Of a stretch of DNA of 64,000 bases, positions 19,868 to 28,469 are shown one piece after another; position 1 is the stretch's first letter, and each line of letters opens with the position of its first letter. The notes beneath the pieces are model-generated. The model ran no database searches, was not told where the DNA came from, and saw nothing but the letters and a program-made list of their open reading frames with translations. The DNA is taken from positions 262,674 to 326,673 of the forward strand of contig CAUYUJ010008091.1 of the NCBI GenBank assembly GCA_963575745.1, in the 5' to 3' direction. The DNA is from Prorocentrum cordatum (taxonomy: Eukaryota; Sar; Dinophyceae; Prorocentrales; Prorocentraceae). The translations under genes and the position numbers were made by a program.

Positions 19868-20999
19868 TGCGGAGCGTGTCGATCGCCATGGCGTGCTTGG
19901 CCAGCTGCGCCGAGTCCCAGTAGATCTTCGGGGGGGTGTCGCCGTGGAAGACGCTGACCTGCATGATCTTGTCCCACCCGATGGAGAGGACGCCGTGCTC
20001 GCGGTCCGAGTAGAACCTCTTGCCGGGATACTGCAGCTCGATGATCGCCCTGGCCTTGCGGAGGGTGACCTCGGTCTTGATGCGCTTGGGGGACTTGTCG
20101 GGGCCGAGGTGCAAACGGCACCGCTCGGCGCCAGGCGGGTCGACCCAGAACTCTTTCCAGCCGTTGGGTCCCTTGAGGAGCGAGGTGGCCTTACTGGCTC
20201 GGCGAGAGGCGATGGCGGCCGAGCCCGAGAAGCAAATTTCGAACCTCCTGGCAGGGGACTCGCCCTTCTGCTTGATCTCGTATTGCTCATCATCGAAACC
20301 ACTCTCACTGAGCCACGGGCGTAACGAAGAGACGACTGACGCCAAGGTAGTTGGACGCTGGGAGACGGCAACAACGATCGTGGTGTCCTCCTCGCGGTCA
20401 AATGAGGTGGGAGCAGCCAGCTGCTTCCTCGGAGTCTGTTCGGCGATGGCCATCTGGCGACGAAGCTCTGCCAGCTGGTCTTGAAGCTCTTGAATGGACT
20501 TGTCATGCTCGTCCGCTCGACCCTCGAGGGCGTCAATGCTGCGCTTCTGCTCGTCGAGCTGGGCCTGGAGGCGTCTGTTGAGCGAGTCGAGTCTGGGCGC
20601 GATAGCCGATTGAACCTGGCTTTCGATGGCGCTGGACTGTTTTGCCACCTCGCCCTGCATGGATGACAGCATCTTGAGCAGCGTGTTGTGATTGGATGTG
20701 ATGGTCTTGGCAACCGACTCCGACACCTCGGTGGTGATGGTGTCCCGCATCGAGGCAAACTCCTCCCTGCATAGCTGCCGCAGAAAATCACTATCGTCAT
20801 CGTCATCATCATGAGGAGGGGGTACAGGGGCACCAGCGGAGGACGGAGCGAGTGCCTGCCGCTTGCGCTGGGTGAAGCGGCCTGTGCCTTGGCCCTTGCC
20901 CGAGCGCTCGCCGTCGGGGAAGGTGGGCATGTCGTCAAGTTCTGCGAGCATCTGGCGCTCCTGGGTGCACGTGCGCGCAGGAGAGGCGGCATCGGCCAT
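19815..20999 (-). CDS. LINE ORF1: coiled-coil protein, probably RNA-binding
   Basis: The frame from the ATG at 20999 encodes 394 residues (MADAASPARTCTQERQML...). In-frame sequence upstream of this ATG starts only at a GTG. A basic, Gly/Gln-rich N-terminus is followed by a run of six Asp (about residues 65-70). A long heptad-rich coiled coil covers about residues 75-190, with segments such as DEQKRSIDALEGRADEHDKS and QELQDQLAELRRQM. A globular C-terminal part of about 170 residues contains RRFEICFSGSAA, KEFWVDPPGAERCRLHLGP and VLSIGWDKIMQVSVFHG. The layout of coiled coil plus C-terminal nucleic-acid-binding domain is that of many LINE ORF1 proteins, which trimerise and coat the element RNA. 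I do not see a zinc knuckle or a clear RRM signature. Position directly before an endonuclease-RT ORF supports the assignment. Confidence 0.8.
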   Translation of the reverse strand: MADAASPARTCTQERQMLAELDDMPTFPDGERSGKGQGTGRFTQRKRQALAPSSAGAPVPPPHDDDDDDSDFLRQLCREEFASMRDTITTEVSESVAKTITSNHNTLLKMLSSMQGEVAKQSSAIESQVQSAIAPRLDSLNRRLQAQLDEQKRSIDALEGRADEHDKSIQELQDQLAELRRQMAIAEQTPRKQLAAPTSFDREEDTTIVVAVSQRPTTLASVVSSLRPWLSESGFDDEQYEIKQKGESPARRFEICFSGSAAIASRRASKATSLLKGPNGWKEFWVDPPGAERCRLHLGPDKSPKRIKTEVTLRKARAIIELQYPGKRFYSDREHGVLSIGWDKIMQVSVFHGDTPPKIYWDSAQLAKHAMAIDTLRNAVKELTHPSDPSQWCL

Positions 21000-21096
21000 G
21001 AGGCGCACTGGATGAGGGGGTGTCCGCCAGCCTTTGACAGCTGGATGGCCCTGGAGGAAGGGCTGCCACACTCAAAACGGGCCTATCCCGAGCTTG

Positions 21097-21140
21097 AGGA
21101 GGAGGAGGAGGAGGAGGAGGAGGAAGAGGAGGATGAGGAG
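21097..21140 (+). repeat. (GGA)n tract bordering the LINE 5' end
   Basis: GGA triplets with a GAAGAGGAGGATGAGG interruption lie directly upstream of the minus-strand LINE. Within 220 bp the polarity flips to TCC on the plus strand (21354-21420). Confidence 0.9.
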
Positions 21141-21349
21141 GGAAGAGGAGGCTCCAGATGGATCCAATCGGTCTGGCCTTCGACTGCCCAGTCTTGGCAC
21201 TGCCAGGTAGCCTCCAGCAGCTGCGCGGCCTCCCCCGGGGTCGCGGCGCCGCCGCCCCTCCGCGCGGGGCCTCGGCCCCCGGGTTGCGGAGGCCCCCCGG
21301 GCGTCCTCGCGCGGGGGGCAAAAAAAAAAACCTCGGCCCTCCAATTTCC

Positions 21350-21425
21350 TCCCCTCCTCCTCCTCCAACCTCCTCCTCCTCCTCCGTCTACTCCTCCCCC
21401 TCATGGTCCTCCTCCTCCCCCTGCT
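21350..21425 (-). repeat. (TCC)n microsatellite
   Basis: CTCCTCCTCC words on the plus strand, interrupted by AACC and GTCTACTCC. This is the first TCC-on-plus tract of the central block. Confidence 0.85.
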
Positions 21426-21490
21426 CTCTCTCTCGCCCTCGCGCGCGGGGCCCTCCACTCCCAAACCTCCACTCCCAGACCTCCCAGACC

Positions 21491-21816
<326 letters not shown>

Positions 21817-21829
21817 CTCCGAACGAGAG

Positions 21830-22006
21830 TACAGTCGACCCGTATCTTAAGGATGCGCGATAAGGATGCAAGGGTCTTGGAAGGCCGTTTCGAAGCTTTT
21901 CGAGCGGGGCGCGGCCAGCGAAAGTGGCCAAAGATGGATCTCGGAGGCGAGGATGCAAGTTTACCCGTGGGAATGCTGCCCGTCCTTACTGTGCGGGTTG
22001 ACTGCA
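21830..22006. mobile_element. Tc1/mariner-like MITE (family A) copy 2
   Basis: The left end TACAGTCGACCCGTATCTTA and the inverted right end TGTGCGGGTTGACTGCA bound 177 bp. Interior words GATAAGGATGCAAGG, CGAGCGGGGCGCGGCCAGCG and GATGCCC-type sequence match the copies at 4.1 and 38.8 kb. The terminal TA is mutated to CA on the right. It sits directly between an ATC array and a TCC-rich stretch. Confidence 0.7.
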
Positions 22007-22295
22007 TCATCCTCCTCCTCCGCTCCTCCGGGCGAGAGCCCGTGGAGCGCACACGAGCAAGAGCATGCGATGCGCAAGAACCTCTGAGCCAAACTGCTGC
22101 TCTCTGGCCCTGTCCAGGGCCTCCGCACCGGCGACCGCCGCGCCTGCCACCCGCACGGGCCGCAGGCTTCTGACCGGCGATGGCAGGCTTCGCTTCGCTT
22201 CGCTTCGCGCCGCTCCTCCGACGGCCAGGGCCGCGGCGGGCAGGCCGCCCACAGCATCAGATAAGGGATGGCGGCGTTCCTGGCCCCCTCACCGC

Positions 22296-22455
22296 CGCCC
22301 TCCTCCTCCTCCTCCTCCTCCTCCTCCTCCTCCGCCTCCTCCTCCTCCGCCTCCGCCTCCGCCTCCTTCTCCTCCTCCTCCTCCTCCTCCTCCTCCGCCT
22401 CCGCCTCCTCCTCCTCCGCCTCCTCCTCCTCCTCATCCTCCTCCCCCTCATCCAA
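22296..22455 (-). repeat. (TCC/GCC)n microsatellite
   Basis: CTCCTC triplets on the plus strand interspersed with CCGCCTCCGCC. Frames through it give poly-Pro, poly-Leu or poly-Ser. Confidence 0.95.
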
Positions 22456-22469
22456 GACGCTCCTCTCGG

Positions 22470-22770
22470 TGGCCCTCGCCGAGAACAGCGCACGCGATCC
22501 AGAGCGATGCCGACTGCAGACCCCCACTCGGGAACGCGTCCTGCGCCACCGGTCGGCCGGCGCCTGCCCGCGGTCGGGCCGGCGGCCGGGCGGGCCACCA
22601 CGGGCGGCCTGGCGGCCGGGGGGCCCCCGCGGGTCCACGGCGCGGCCCATTGGGTGCAGGGCGGGCCCGGCGGGCGCGCGCGGGCCGGGGCCTCTGGCGG
22701 AGGTGGGCTGCGTGCAGCGCGAGGGCCATCATCGGCGGCGAGCCCCGGGGGGGGAGGGGGGGGGTGGGGG
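22470..22770. other. extremely GC-rich spacer
   Basis: CGGCCGG- and GGCGGG-rich sequence with no supported gene. Long overlapping frames here arise from the low stop-codon frequency at this GC content. Confidence 0.5.
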
Positions 22771-22774
22771 GCAG

Positions 22775-22930
22775 TCCTCCTCCCTCCTTCTCCTCCTCCT
22801 CCTCCTCCTCCTCCTCCCTCCTCCTCCTCCCTCCTCCTCTCCCCTCCTCCTGCTGCTGCTGCTGCTGCTCCTGCTCCTGCTCCTCCTCCTCCTCTCTCCT
22901 CCTCCTCTCTCTCCTCCTCCTCCTGCTCCC
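22775..22930 (-). repeat. (TCC/CTG)n microsatellite
   Basis: CTCCTC triplets with a CTGCTGCTG and CTCCTGCTCCTG core around 22850-22885 on the plus strand. Confidence 0.95.
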
Positions 22931-23044
22931 CCGAGTCGTACAGCGCTTGAGGCCTAGGGCCTGGGCCCGCCAGCCTCCAGCGGGCCCCCCCCCCCCCAAA
23001 AAGGGCGCCTCCCCATGGTGAAAGACTCGGCGGCGAGCCAAGGG

Positions 23045-23200
23045 GGAAGTCAGAAGGGGCGAGCCTTCTCAGGAGGCTCGAAGGCCTCCAGCCTTGCGGG
23101 AAGTTGATTCCGCCTTCTCCGAAAACAGAGGCGGCTTCTCCTGAAGGCCGGAGGGCTTCTGAGAAGCTCCGCCGCTTTCTGAGAAGGCCTGCCCCCTCTC
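23045..23200. mobile_element. diverged foldback element, family E copy 1
   Basis: Several inverted words CCTTCTCAGGAGG, GCGGCTTCTCCTGAAGG and TTTCTGAGAAGGCC alternate. They match the hairpin at 62.97-63.10 kb and its copy at 57.71 kb. Confidence 0.4.
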
Positions 23201-23479
23201 ACTTCCCCGCTGGGCTCGCCGCCGAACGGAGGAGGCCAATCCCTCAGACATCCAACGAGTTGAAGAAATCAAAATAAAAGCTTTTCGTCGTTTTCGGCCT
23301 TCGGGGGCTTGACGGGCCCGGGAACCACTAAAAAACGACTCCGGACGGAAAACGCACCCTGGGGAGAGGGTCTGGACTTTTGAGGACTGCGTATGGGAAA
23401 AATCAAGACATCGGATGTCGGGGCTAGCACTTTGCGTCGGGACAATTTGCTTAGCAAATTGCGGCGGCGGCCCCAGCGA

Positions 23480-23990
23480 CACGCTATACCCTGCAGGCTG
23501 TCAGCATGTCGCCCCGCTCCGCAGGGCGGGAGGCTGAGAGGAGCTCGGGACGTTGACGCTTGGGGACCAGGACGCGGTTAGCGTGTCGCGCGGAAGCGTG
23601 CTGAGCCAAAGTTCCTGACCACATAATTAAAAGAATAACAAAACATACACATAAACTGTTGGCGCTCCGCGCGGGAGGCTTGGGAACAAAAGAATACTCG
23701 ACCTTCGCCCTTTGTCATCCTCCTCCTCCAGGGGTCGCCAAGGGTCCCTCTGGGTCTCTTCTGGCGCCCTGCAGAGGTCCCCAGAGGTCCTCAGAGGTCC
23801 TGTATGTATGGAGGCCTCTGCAAAACGTCCAGCAGCGCCCCTGGATCCTCGAGCCTCGATCCCTCGAGTGCGCGGCGGGGGGTTATCCGTACCCACCGCC
23901 TGCGGAGCTGATGCCCCAGGACGCCACGAGGCCCAGGAAGATTGGCATCCCCAGCCGACGGATGTGGACAAGTCCCAGCCTCGCAGCCCA
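23480..23990. other. spacer without supported gene
   Basis: It contains an imperfect inverted pair GCGACACGCTA (23487) and TAGCGTGTCGCGC (23579), about 100 bp apart. That layout suggests another decayed foldback element related to about 661-790. The rest is unassigned. Confidence 0.35.
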
Positions 23991-24007
23991 GACGTGCGAT
24001 GTCTGGG

Positions 24008-24145
24008 CCTCCTCCTCCTCCTCCTCCTCCTCCCTCCTCTCCTCTTCCTCCTCCTCCTCCTCCTCCATGCACCTCCATGCACCTCCTCCTCCTCCTCCTC
24101 CTCCTCCTCCTCCTCCTCCTCCTCTTCCTTCTCCTTCTCTAGGGC
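24008..24145 (-). repeat. (TCC)n microsatellite pair
   Basis: Two TCC runs on the plus strand flank CATGCACCTCCATGCACC, a short internal duplication of CATGCACCTC. Confidence 0.95.
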
Positions 24146-24286
24146 AACGGCGTTTCGCGTCCTGGGGGTGTGTTTTCTTGGACGGCCCCGGGGCACGGCG
24201 AGGAGCCCTGGGAGGCCGAGCACTCGGGGCCTGCTCGTCGTCCTGCCCGGCGAGGGCCCCCCCCCGAGGCTGAGAATGTGCGGGAC

Positions 24287-24369
24287 GGGAAAGTGACCAC
24301 AGCCACTGCTTCTTGTTTGCGCGGCCTTCCAGCCGGCCGAAAAAGAAGCAGTGGTTGCGGTCATTTCCC
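24287..24369. mobile_element. foldback element, family L copy 1
   Basis: Inverted arms GGGAAAGTGACCACAGCCAC-TGCTTCTT and AAGAAGCAGTGG-TTGCGGTCATTTCCC surround a short centre with CGGCCTTCCAGCCGGCCG. Arm length is about 28 nt in an 83-bp unit, a strong hairpin. Confidence 0.75.
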
Positions 24370-24384
24370 TGGTTCCAAGCTCAA

Positions 24385-24466
24385 CGAAAATGACCACAAC
24401 CACTGCTTTGCTTCTGCGGGCTGGAAGGCGGCAGCAAAAGAAAAGCAGTGGCTGTGGTCGTTTTCA
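24385..24466. mobile_element. foldback element, family L copy 2
   Basis: Inverted arms CGAAAATGACCACAACCACT-GCTTT and AAAGCAGTGGCTGTGGTCGT-TTTC flank a GGGCTGGAAGGCGGC centre. It lies 15 bp from copy 1 in head-to-tail order, so the pair is either a tandem duplication or two insertions. Confidence 0.75.
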
Positions 24467-24514
24467 CGCCCCGTAAAATGGTCAAAAGCCGCCCGTCGCG
24501 ATTTTCTGTCACGG

Positions 24515-24660
24515 CGCGAGCTCGGTGGCAACTCCCATGCCATCTTGCTGCCTCCTGCGAATCGACGCCAGCCGGCGCTGACCAAGGCTGATCGACGCTA
24601 GATCGACGCTCATCGACGCCCATCGACGCCACATCGGCGCTTTCTCATCGAGATCAACAG
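24515..24660. repeat. GGTGGCAACTC / GATCGACGC repeat module, copy 1
   Basis: CGGTGGCAACTCCCATGCC is followed by GGCTCCTGCGAA-like sequence and a series of (G)ATCGACGC words. The same order is seen at 27326-27510. The ATCGACGC series is itself a degenerate 12-bp tandem repeat. Confidence 0.6.
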
Positions 24661-25390
24661 ACGCCAGCGCGCGCCGGCGCACTCTGCAGACAGAATTGCG
24701 ACGACACGCAGGGCCCCCACAAGGGCTCCCAACCTCGCGCTCCGCGCTGCGCGGAGCGCGAAGTGCGAATAACCTCGCGCTCCCGCGCCGCCTCCCGGGG
24801 GGAGAAGAGGAGGACGAGGAGGCATCGGAGCCGAACCGCGAGGCGCGAATAACTCGAAGAACTTCGCGCCCTCGAGGCCGCCCCTTACCCCAGGACTGGC
24901 GACCCGTGGCGAGCGCGTCGGGGGACGCATCCCGGCCTCGGCGCCCAGGGCCCCGCGGGAGGCCAGCCAGCCACCGCCAGACGGCCGCCGGCGAGCGGGC
25001 GCGCCCGCCCGCGGGGGGGCCGCGCGCGGGCGCGCGAGCGCGCTGCCCTCGCCTCGCGCACTGGGCGCGCGCGCGCGCGACTTCCCTCGGGGCCCGCGCC
25101 ACCCGGGGGCCCGCGCCGACGGGGGTCTTCAAAAACGTGTGCCAGCGCACCTCGCGCGGTCGTTGTGGGGGGCAGCTGGCAGCCAGGAGGAGCGCTTCGC
25201 CGAGGCGGAGCGTCACGCGTTCTGTACGACTAGCGCTTGTCAGAGAGCGTGTGTGACGCCCCATGGCAGGCACTTTACGACCGTCAGGTGCCATCAGAGT
25301 GCGTGACATCTTATCTCACGCTTCTTAGGGACTACCGGCTGCCACCAACAACCCTGCGCTAGAGCTACCATCTGCAGTGGCGGACGACCA
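24661..25390. other. GC-rich spacer with GCGC-rich core
   Basis: No gene is supported. Alternating CGCG runs at about 25015-25080 could adopt unusual helical forms. An inverted pair CTCGCGCTCCGCGC/GCGCGGAGCGCGA lies at 24732-24762. Confidence 0.45.
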
Positions 25391-25394
25391 AAAG

Positions 25395-25622
25395 ATGCGA
25401 TGCGTTACCTCAGCAGCGCGTTGACGCGGGGCTCCACACGTGGACGGACGACGCAGGCCTGGCACGACACTCTCGCCGAAGCGCGGGCCAACACGTGCCG
25501 AGCCAACACGGGTAGGACATTTGCCTGTTCGCGCCCACATTGTGGATTACCAGCCCGGAACGTATCTCTATCCCTATGCTGGGCACCTCCTCATCACGAT
25601 ACCAATCTTAGGGATTCCCTTA
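25395..25622. repeat. left copy of 226-bp direct repeat
   Basis: GATGCGTTACCTCAGCAGCG through CCAATCTTAGGGATTCCCTTA is nearly identical to 26447-26671. The last 75 bp are half of a family B foldback element, truncated exactly where the AGCTT-containing segment begins. Confidence 0.9.
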
Positions 25623-25624
25623 TT
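25549..25624. mobile_element. truncated foldback element, family B copy 2
   Basis: ACCAGCCCGGAACGTATCTC through CTTAGGGATTCCC matches the first half of the full reverse-oriented copy at 26597-26750. The second half is missing. Confidence 0.75.
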
Positions 25625-26437
25625 CCCTACCTAGGCTCTGCCTAGAGGGTTCTTACTCTCTTAGCTTAAAGGGGCGGGCAGTGTAAATCGCCCCGGGCGG
25701 TTTCCCCAGTCCCCGCCCCGCGGTTCCCCCAGGTACGTCCCCTTAGCTTAGCGTTGCTTATCTTATCTTATCTTAGCTTAGCTTAGCTTTAGCTTAGCTT
25801 AGCTTAGCTTATCTCATCTTAGCTTAGCTTAGCTTAGCTTTAGCTTAGCTTAGCTTTAGCTTAGCTTTAGCGTTAGTTTAGCATTCGCTTAGCTTTCGCT
25901 GAGCTTTAGCTTAGCTTTAGCTTAGCTTCAGCTTAGCTTCAGCTTAGCTGTTGCTTAGCTTTAGCTTAGCTTTAGCTTCGCTTTAGCTTAGCTTTAGCTG
26001 TAGCTTAGCTTTAGCTTTAGCTTAGCTTTAGCTTCGCTTTATCGTAGCTTTAGCTTAGCGTTAGCTTAGCTTTAGCTTAGCTTTAGCTTAGCTTTAGCTG
26101 AGCTTTAGCTTAGCTTTAGCTTAGCTTTAGCTTACCTGCAGCTCACCTGCAGCTTAGCTTTAGCTGAGCTTTAGCTTAGCTTTAGTTTAGCTTTAGCTTA
26201 GCTTTAGCTTAGCGTTAGCTTAGCTTTAGCTTAACTGTAGCTTAGCTTTAGCTTAGCTTTAGCTTAGCTTTAGCTTAGCTTTAGCTGAGCTTTAGCTTAG
26301 CTTTAGCTTAGCTTTAGCTGAGCTTTAGCTGAGCTAAAGCTTAGCGTTAGCTTAGCTTTAGCATTCGCTCAGCTTTAGCGTATCTTTACTGTTGCTACTA
26401 ATGCTGCTTTCCTAGGGGATTCAACTTCTAGGTAGGG
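25625..26437. mobile_element. 0.8-kb segment with 10-bp inverted ends around an AGCTT satellite
   Basis: The segment starts CCCTACCTAGG and ends CTAGGTAGGG, which gives 10-bp inverted ends. It contains a short GC-rich left part with GGGGCGGGCAG and CCCCGCCCCGCGG, then the satellite. It may be an insertion or the spacer of a 1.05-kb tandem unit. Confidence 0.45.
25743..26395 (+). repeat. (TTTAGCTTAGC)n satellite
   Basis: About 650 bp mix the words TTAGC, TTTAGC and GAGC into an 11/12-bp higher period (AGCTTTAGCTT). It is much more AT-rich than its surroundings and dense in AGCT. TTTAGC is one substitution pattern away from plant/alga telomere TTTAGGG, but no true telomere unit is present. Confidence 0.95.
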
Positions 26438-26444
26438 TCGCACT

Positions 26445-26671
26445 GCGATGCGTTACCTCAGCAGCGCGTTGACGCGGGGCTCCACACGTGGACGGACGAC
26501 GCAGGCCTGGCACGACACTCTCGCCGAAGCGCGGGCCAACACGTGCCGAGCCAACACGGGTAGGACATTTGCCTGTTCGCGCCCACATTGTGGATTACCA
26601 GCCCGGAAGGTATCCCTATCCCTATGCTGGGCACCTCCTCATCACGATGCCAATCTTAGGGATTCCCTTAT
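26445..26671. repeat. right copy of 226-bp direct repeat
   Basis: It repeats 25395-25622 at an offset of about 1049-1050 bp. Here the family B element continues to its second arm instead of being cut. Confidence 0.9.
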
Positions 26672-26750
26672 TTTTGAGGGCGCATCCCTAAGACTGTCAT
26701 CGCTTTTTGGCGCGTCAATCTCAGGGATAGGGATACGTTCGAGGCTGGTA
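26597..26750. mobile_element. foldback element, family B copy 3 (reverse orientation)
   Basis: Arms ACCAGCCCGGAAGGTATCCC and GATAGGGATACGTTCGAGGCTGGT are inverted. The interior reads TTTGAGGGCGCATCCCTAAG and TTTTTGGCGCGTCAATC. It is the complete version of the truncated copy at 25549. Confidence 0.8.
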
Positions 26751-26894
26751 AGGTATGGCACACCTCGAGCCGGGTCGATCCGCGAAGACCCCACGGCCCG
26801 AGACTGGGCGAGGACGGCCCGGGCGTGCAGAAATGGTACCGCCCGGGTCGGAAGGTCCGCTCTCGGTGGCAACTCATTGGGAGCCTCCCATGCT

Positions 26895-27051
26895 CAGCCT
26901 CGAACGTATCCCCATCCCCAAGATTGACACGCCAAAAGGCGATATGACAGTCTCAGGGATGCGCCCTCAAAAAATATAAGGGAATCCCCAAGATTGGCAT
27001 CGTGACTAGGAGGTGCCCAGCATAGGGATAGGGATACGTTCCGGGCTGGTA
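26895..27051. mobile_element. foldback element, family B copy 4
   Basis: CAGCCTCGAACGTATCCCCATCC through GATAGGGATACGTTCCGGGCTGG. It is followed by a spacer AAAGGCATACAAAAATGG... that also follows copy 5, so copies 4 and 5 are part of a tandem unit of about 232 bp. Confidence 0.8.
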
Positions 27052-27360
27052 AAGGCATACAAAAATGGTACCGCCCAGGTCAGGAGGTCCGCTTTCGGTG
27101 GCAACTCATTGGGAGCCTCCCCTACTCAGCCTCGAGCGTGTCCCTATCCCTAAGATTGGCACGCCAAGAGGCGATGACGGTCTCAGGGATGCGCCCTCCA
27201 AAAAAGAAGGGAATCCCTAAGATTGGCATCGTGACTAGGAGGTGCCCAGCATAGGGATAGGGATATGTTCCAGGCTGGTAAAGGCATACAAAAATGGTAC
27301 CGCCCAGGTCAGAAGGTCCGCTTTCGGTGGCAACTCATGGGAGCCTCCCATATACTGTCT
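27052..27360. repeat. tandem unit: family B element plus GGTACCGCCC spacer
   Basis: The spacer ATGGTACCGCCCAGGTCAG-AAGGTCCGCTTTCGGTGGCAACTCA occurs at about 26833, 27065 and 27294, each time next to a family B element or its remnant. Two and a half head-to-tail units are visible. Confidence 0.75.
27127..27280. mobile_element. foldback element, family B copy 5
   Basis: CAGCCTCGAGCGTGTCCCTATCC through ATAGGGATATGTTCCAGGCTGG, inverted arms of about 27 nt with one or two mismatches. Confidence 0.8.
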
Positions 27361-27515
27361 TGTCGGCTCCTGCGAAGCGACGCTGGTCGACGCCAAACCG
27401 AAGCTGATCGACGCTACATCGGAGCCAATCGACGCAAGCCGATGCTAGGTCGGCGCTATCTCATCCACTCCCAGAGGCTGATCGGCGCTAGCCGACGCTG
27501 AAGACGGAATTAAGA
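27326..27515. repeat. GGTGGCAACTC / GATCGACGC repeat module, copy 2
   Basis: Order and content match 24515-24660, including GGCTCCTGCGAAGCGACGC, repeated TCGACGC words and CGGCGCTATCTCATC. Confidence 0.6.
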
Positions 27516-27519
27516 GGGT

Positions 27520-27920
27520 TTACCAGGCTCCCATGATTTGAAATCGAACCGCCCAGGTCAGAAGGTCGGCTGACCCTGGGCTTGGGCGCTGCTGCGTGCC
27601 TGGCCCCACGCTCGCGCCCCTGGCCGACCTGATGCCACCTGGCTCTTCGCGCGCCGCGCCCCTCGATGCGCGGCTACCCTTGCGCCCTCGCGAGGCCCCC
27701 TGGAGATCTCCAGTCCGTACCGCGTTGGCGCCGCTCGAGGCGTCGCCGATCCTCGACCCACGAGCGGTGCGGCGCACGTATCGTTCGGCCCGGGGAGCCG
27801 AACAACCATGCGCCGTACCCGCGCCGGGGCGGGGCACGGAGGAGGTCAAGACGTGGCACGGTGCATGGACAAGGGCGGCTGTCCGGCCCAGGCCGCGCCG
27901 CGCGAAACGCGCTTGCCTTC
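27520..27920. other. GC-rich spacer, no gene supported
   Basis: Open frames on both strands overlap without recognisable domains. It abuts a TCC array. Confidence 0.4.
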
Positions 27921-27924
27921 ACTC

Positions 27925-27971
27925 TCCTCCTCCTCCTCCTCCTCCTCCTCCTCCTCCTCCTCCTCCTCCTC
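27925..27971 (-). repeat. (TCC)n microsatellite
   Basis: Fifteen CTC triplets on the plus strand, then CAGACATGCGACGTCTTG. Confidence 0.95.
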
Positions 27972-28116
27972 AGACATGCGACGTCTTGATTACGTTCCCA
28001 ATCCCGACCCTTTCCCCAGAGCTGGACCTTCGTCGGAATTGTCTTGCTGAAGGTCCTGTCGCCCAACGAGGGCCCCTGGAGGCCCAAAATGCCAAAAACC
28101 TCCCGTCGTGATTCTG

Positions 28117-28171
28117 CCCTACTACGACGACTACTACTACCAGTACTACGACGACTACTACTACCAGTACT

Positions 28172-28226
<55 letters not shown>
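28117..28226 (+). repeat. (ACG/ACT)n microsatellite with internal duplication
   Basis: TACTACGACGACTACTACTACCAG occurs twice in tandem, then a pure ACG run of about 60 bp. A poly-Asp frame runs along it. Confidence 0.9.
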
Positions 28227-28227
<1 letters not shown>

Positions 28228-28289
28228 AGCAGTTCTAGGCGGTCGTCTTCGTTCGCGACCCTGGCCGACACCGTGTCTGCGCTGACCCA

Positions 28290-28465
28290 GGGCGGCGCGC
28301 CCCCGAGGCCCGAGTACAGGCCTCCCCGCTGGGGCCCCGCTGAGATGGGGGTCGGAGGCTCGCGCCGCACATCGCCGACGCATCGGCGCCGTCGGCGTGG
28401 AGGAAGTCGGGCTCCGCACCGGGCCGCGTCGCCGACGCGCCGGTGACGCGGCGCGAGCCTCCGAA
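28290..28465. repeat. palindromic repeat family I, GC-shifted copy
   Basis: GGCTCGCGCCGCACATCGCCGACGCATCGGCG and the later GCCGACGCGCCGGTGACGCGGCGCGAGCC are inverted, with GGAAGTCGGGCTCCGCACCGGGCCGCGTC between. Many A/T positions of the 7.9- and 54-kb copies are G/C here. Confidence 0.5.
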
Positions 28466-28469
28466 GCCC

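Larger units (their letters stand above)
14917..21096 (-). mobile_element. LINE retrotransposon, apparently intact ORFs
   Basis: The unit holds ORF1 (19815-20999) and ORF2 (14942-19867), both on the minus strand and free of stops. The 5' UTR is about 97 nt and the 3' UTR about 25 nt when measured to the GGA tracts on each side. ORF1 and ORF2 overlap by 53 nt, with ORF2 in the +1 frame relative to ORF1. Non-LTR elements move by target-primed reverse transcription, with the endonuclease nicking DNA and the RT copying the RNA from the nick. No target site duplication can be recognised because both flanks are the same triplet repeat. No poly(A) tail is visible, so the CCT tract on the coding strand may act as tail or as target. 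Confidence 0.85.

Noticed and set aside
19868-20992. Extension of the LINE ORF2 frame to a 2016-codon protein
   Set aside because: This part overlaps ORF1 in another frame, and its Arg/Ser/Pro composition is that of a GC-driven shadow. The ATG at 19867 just before the endonuclease is a better start.
21000-21071. ORF1 start at 21071
   Set aside because: The first codon there is GTG. The ATG at 20999 is the first methionine codon in frame and has a good context.
25743-26395. True telomere repeat
   Set aside because: No TTTAGGG unit is present, and the array lies inside the window between direct repeats.
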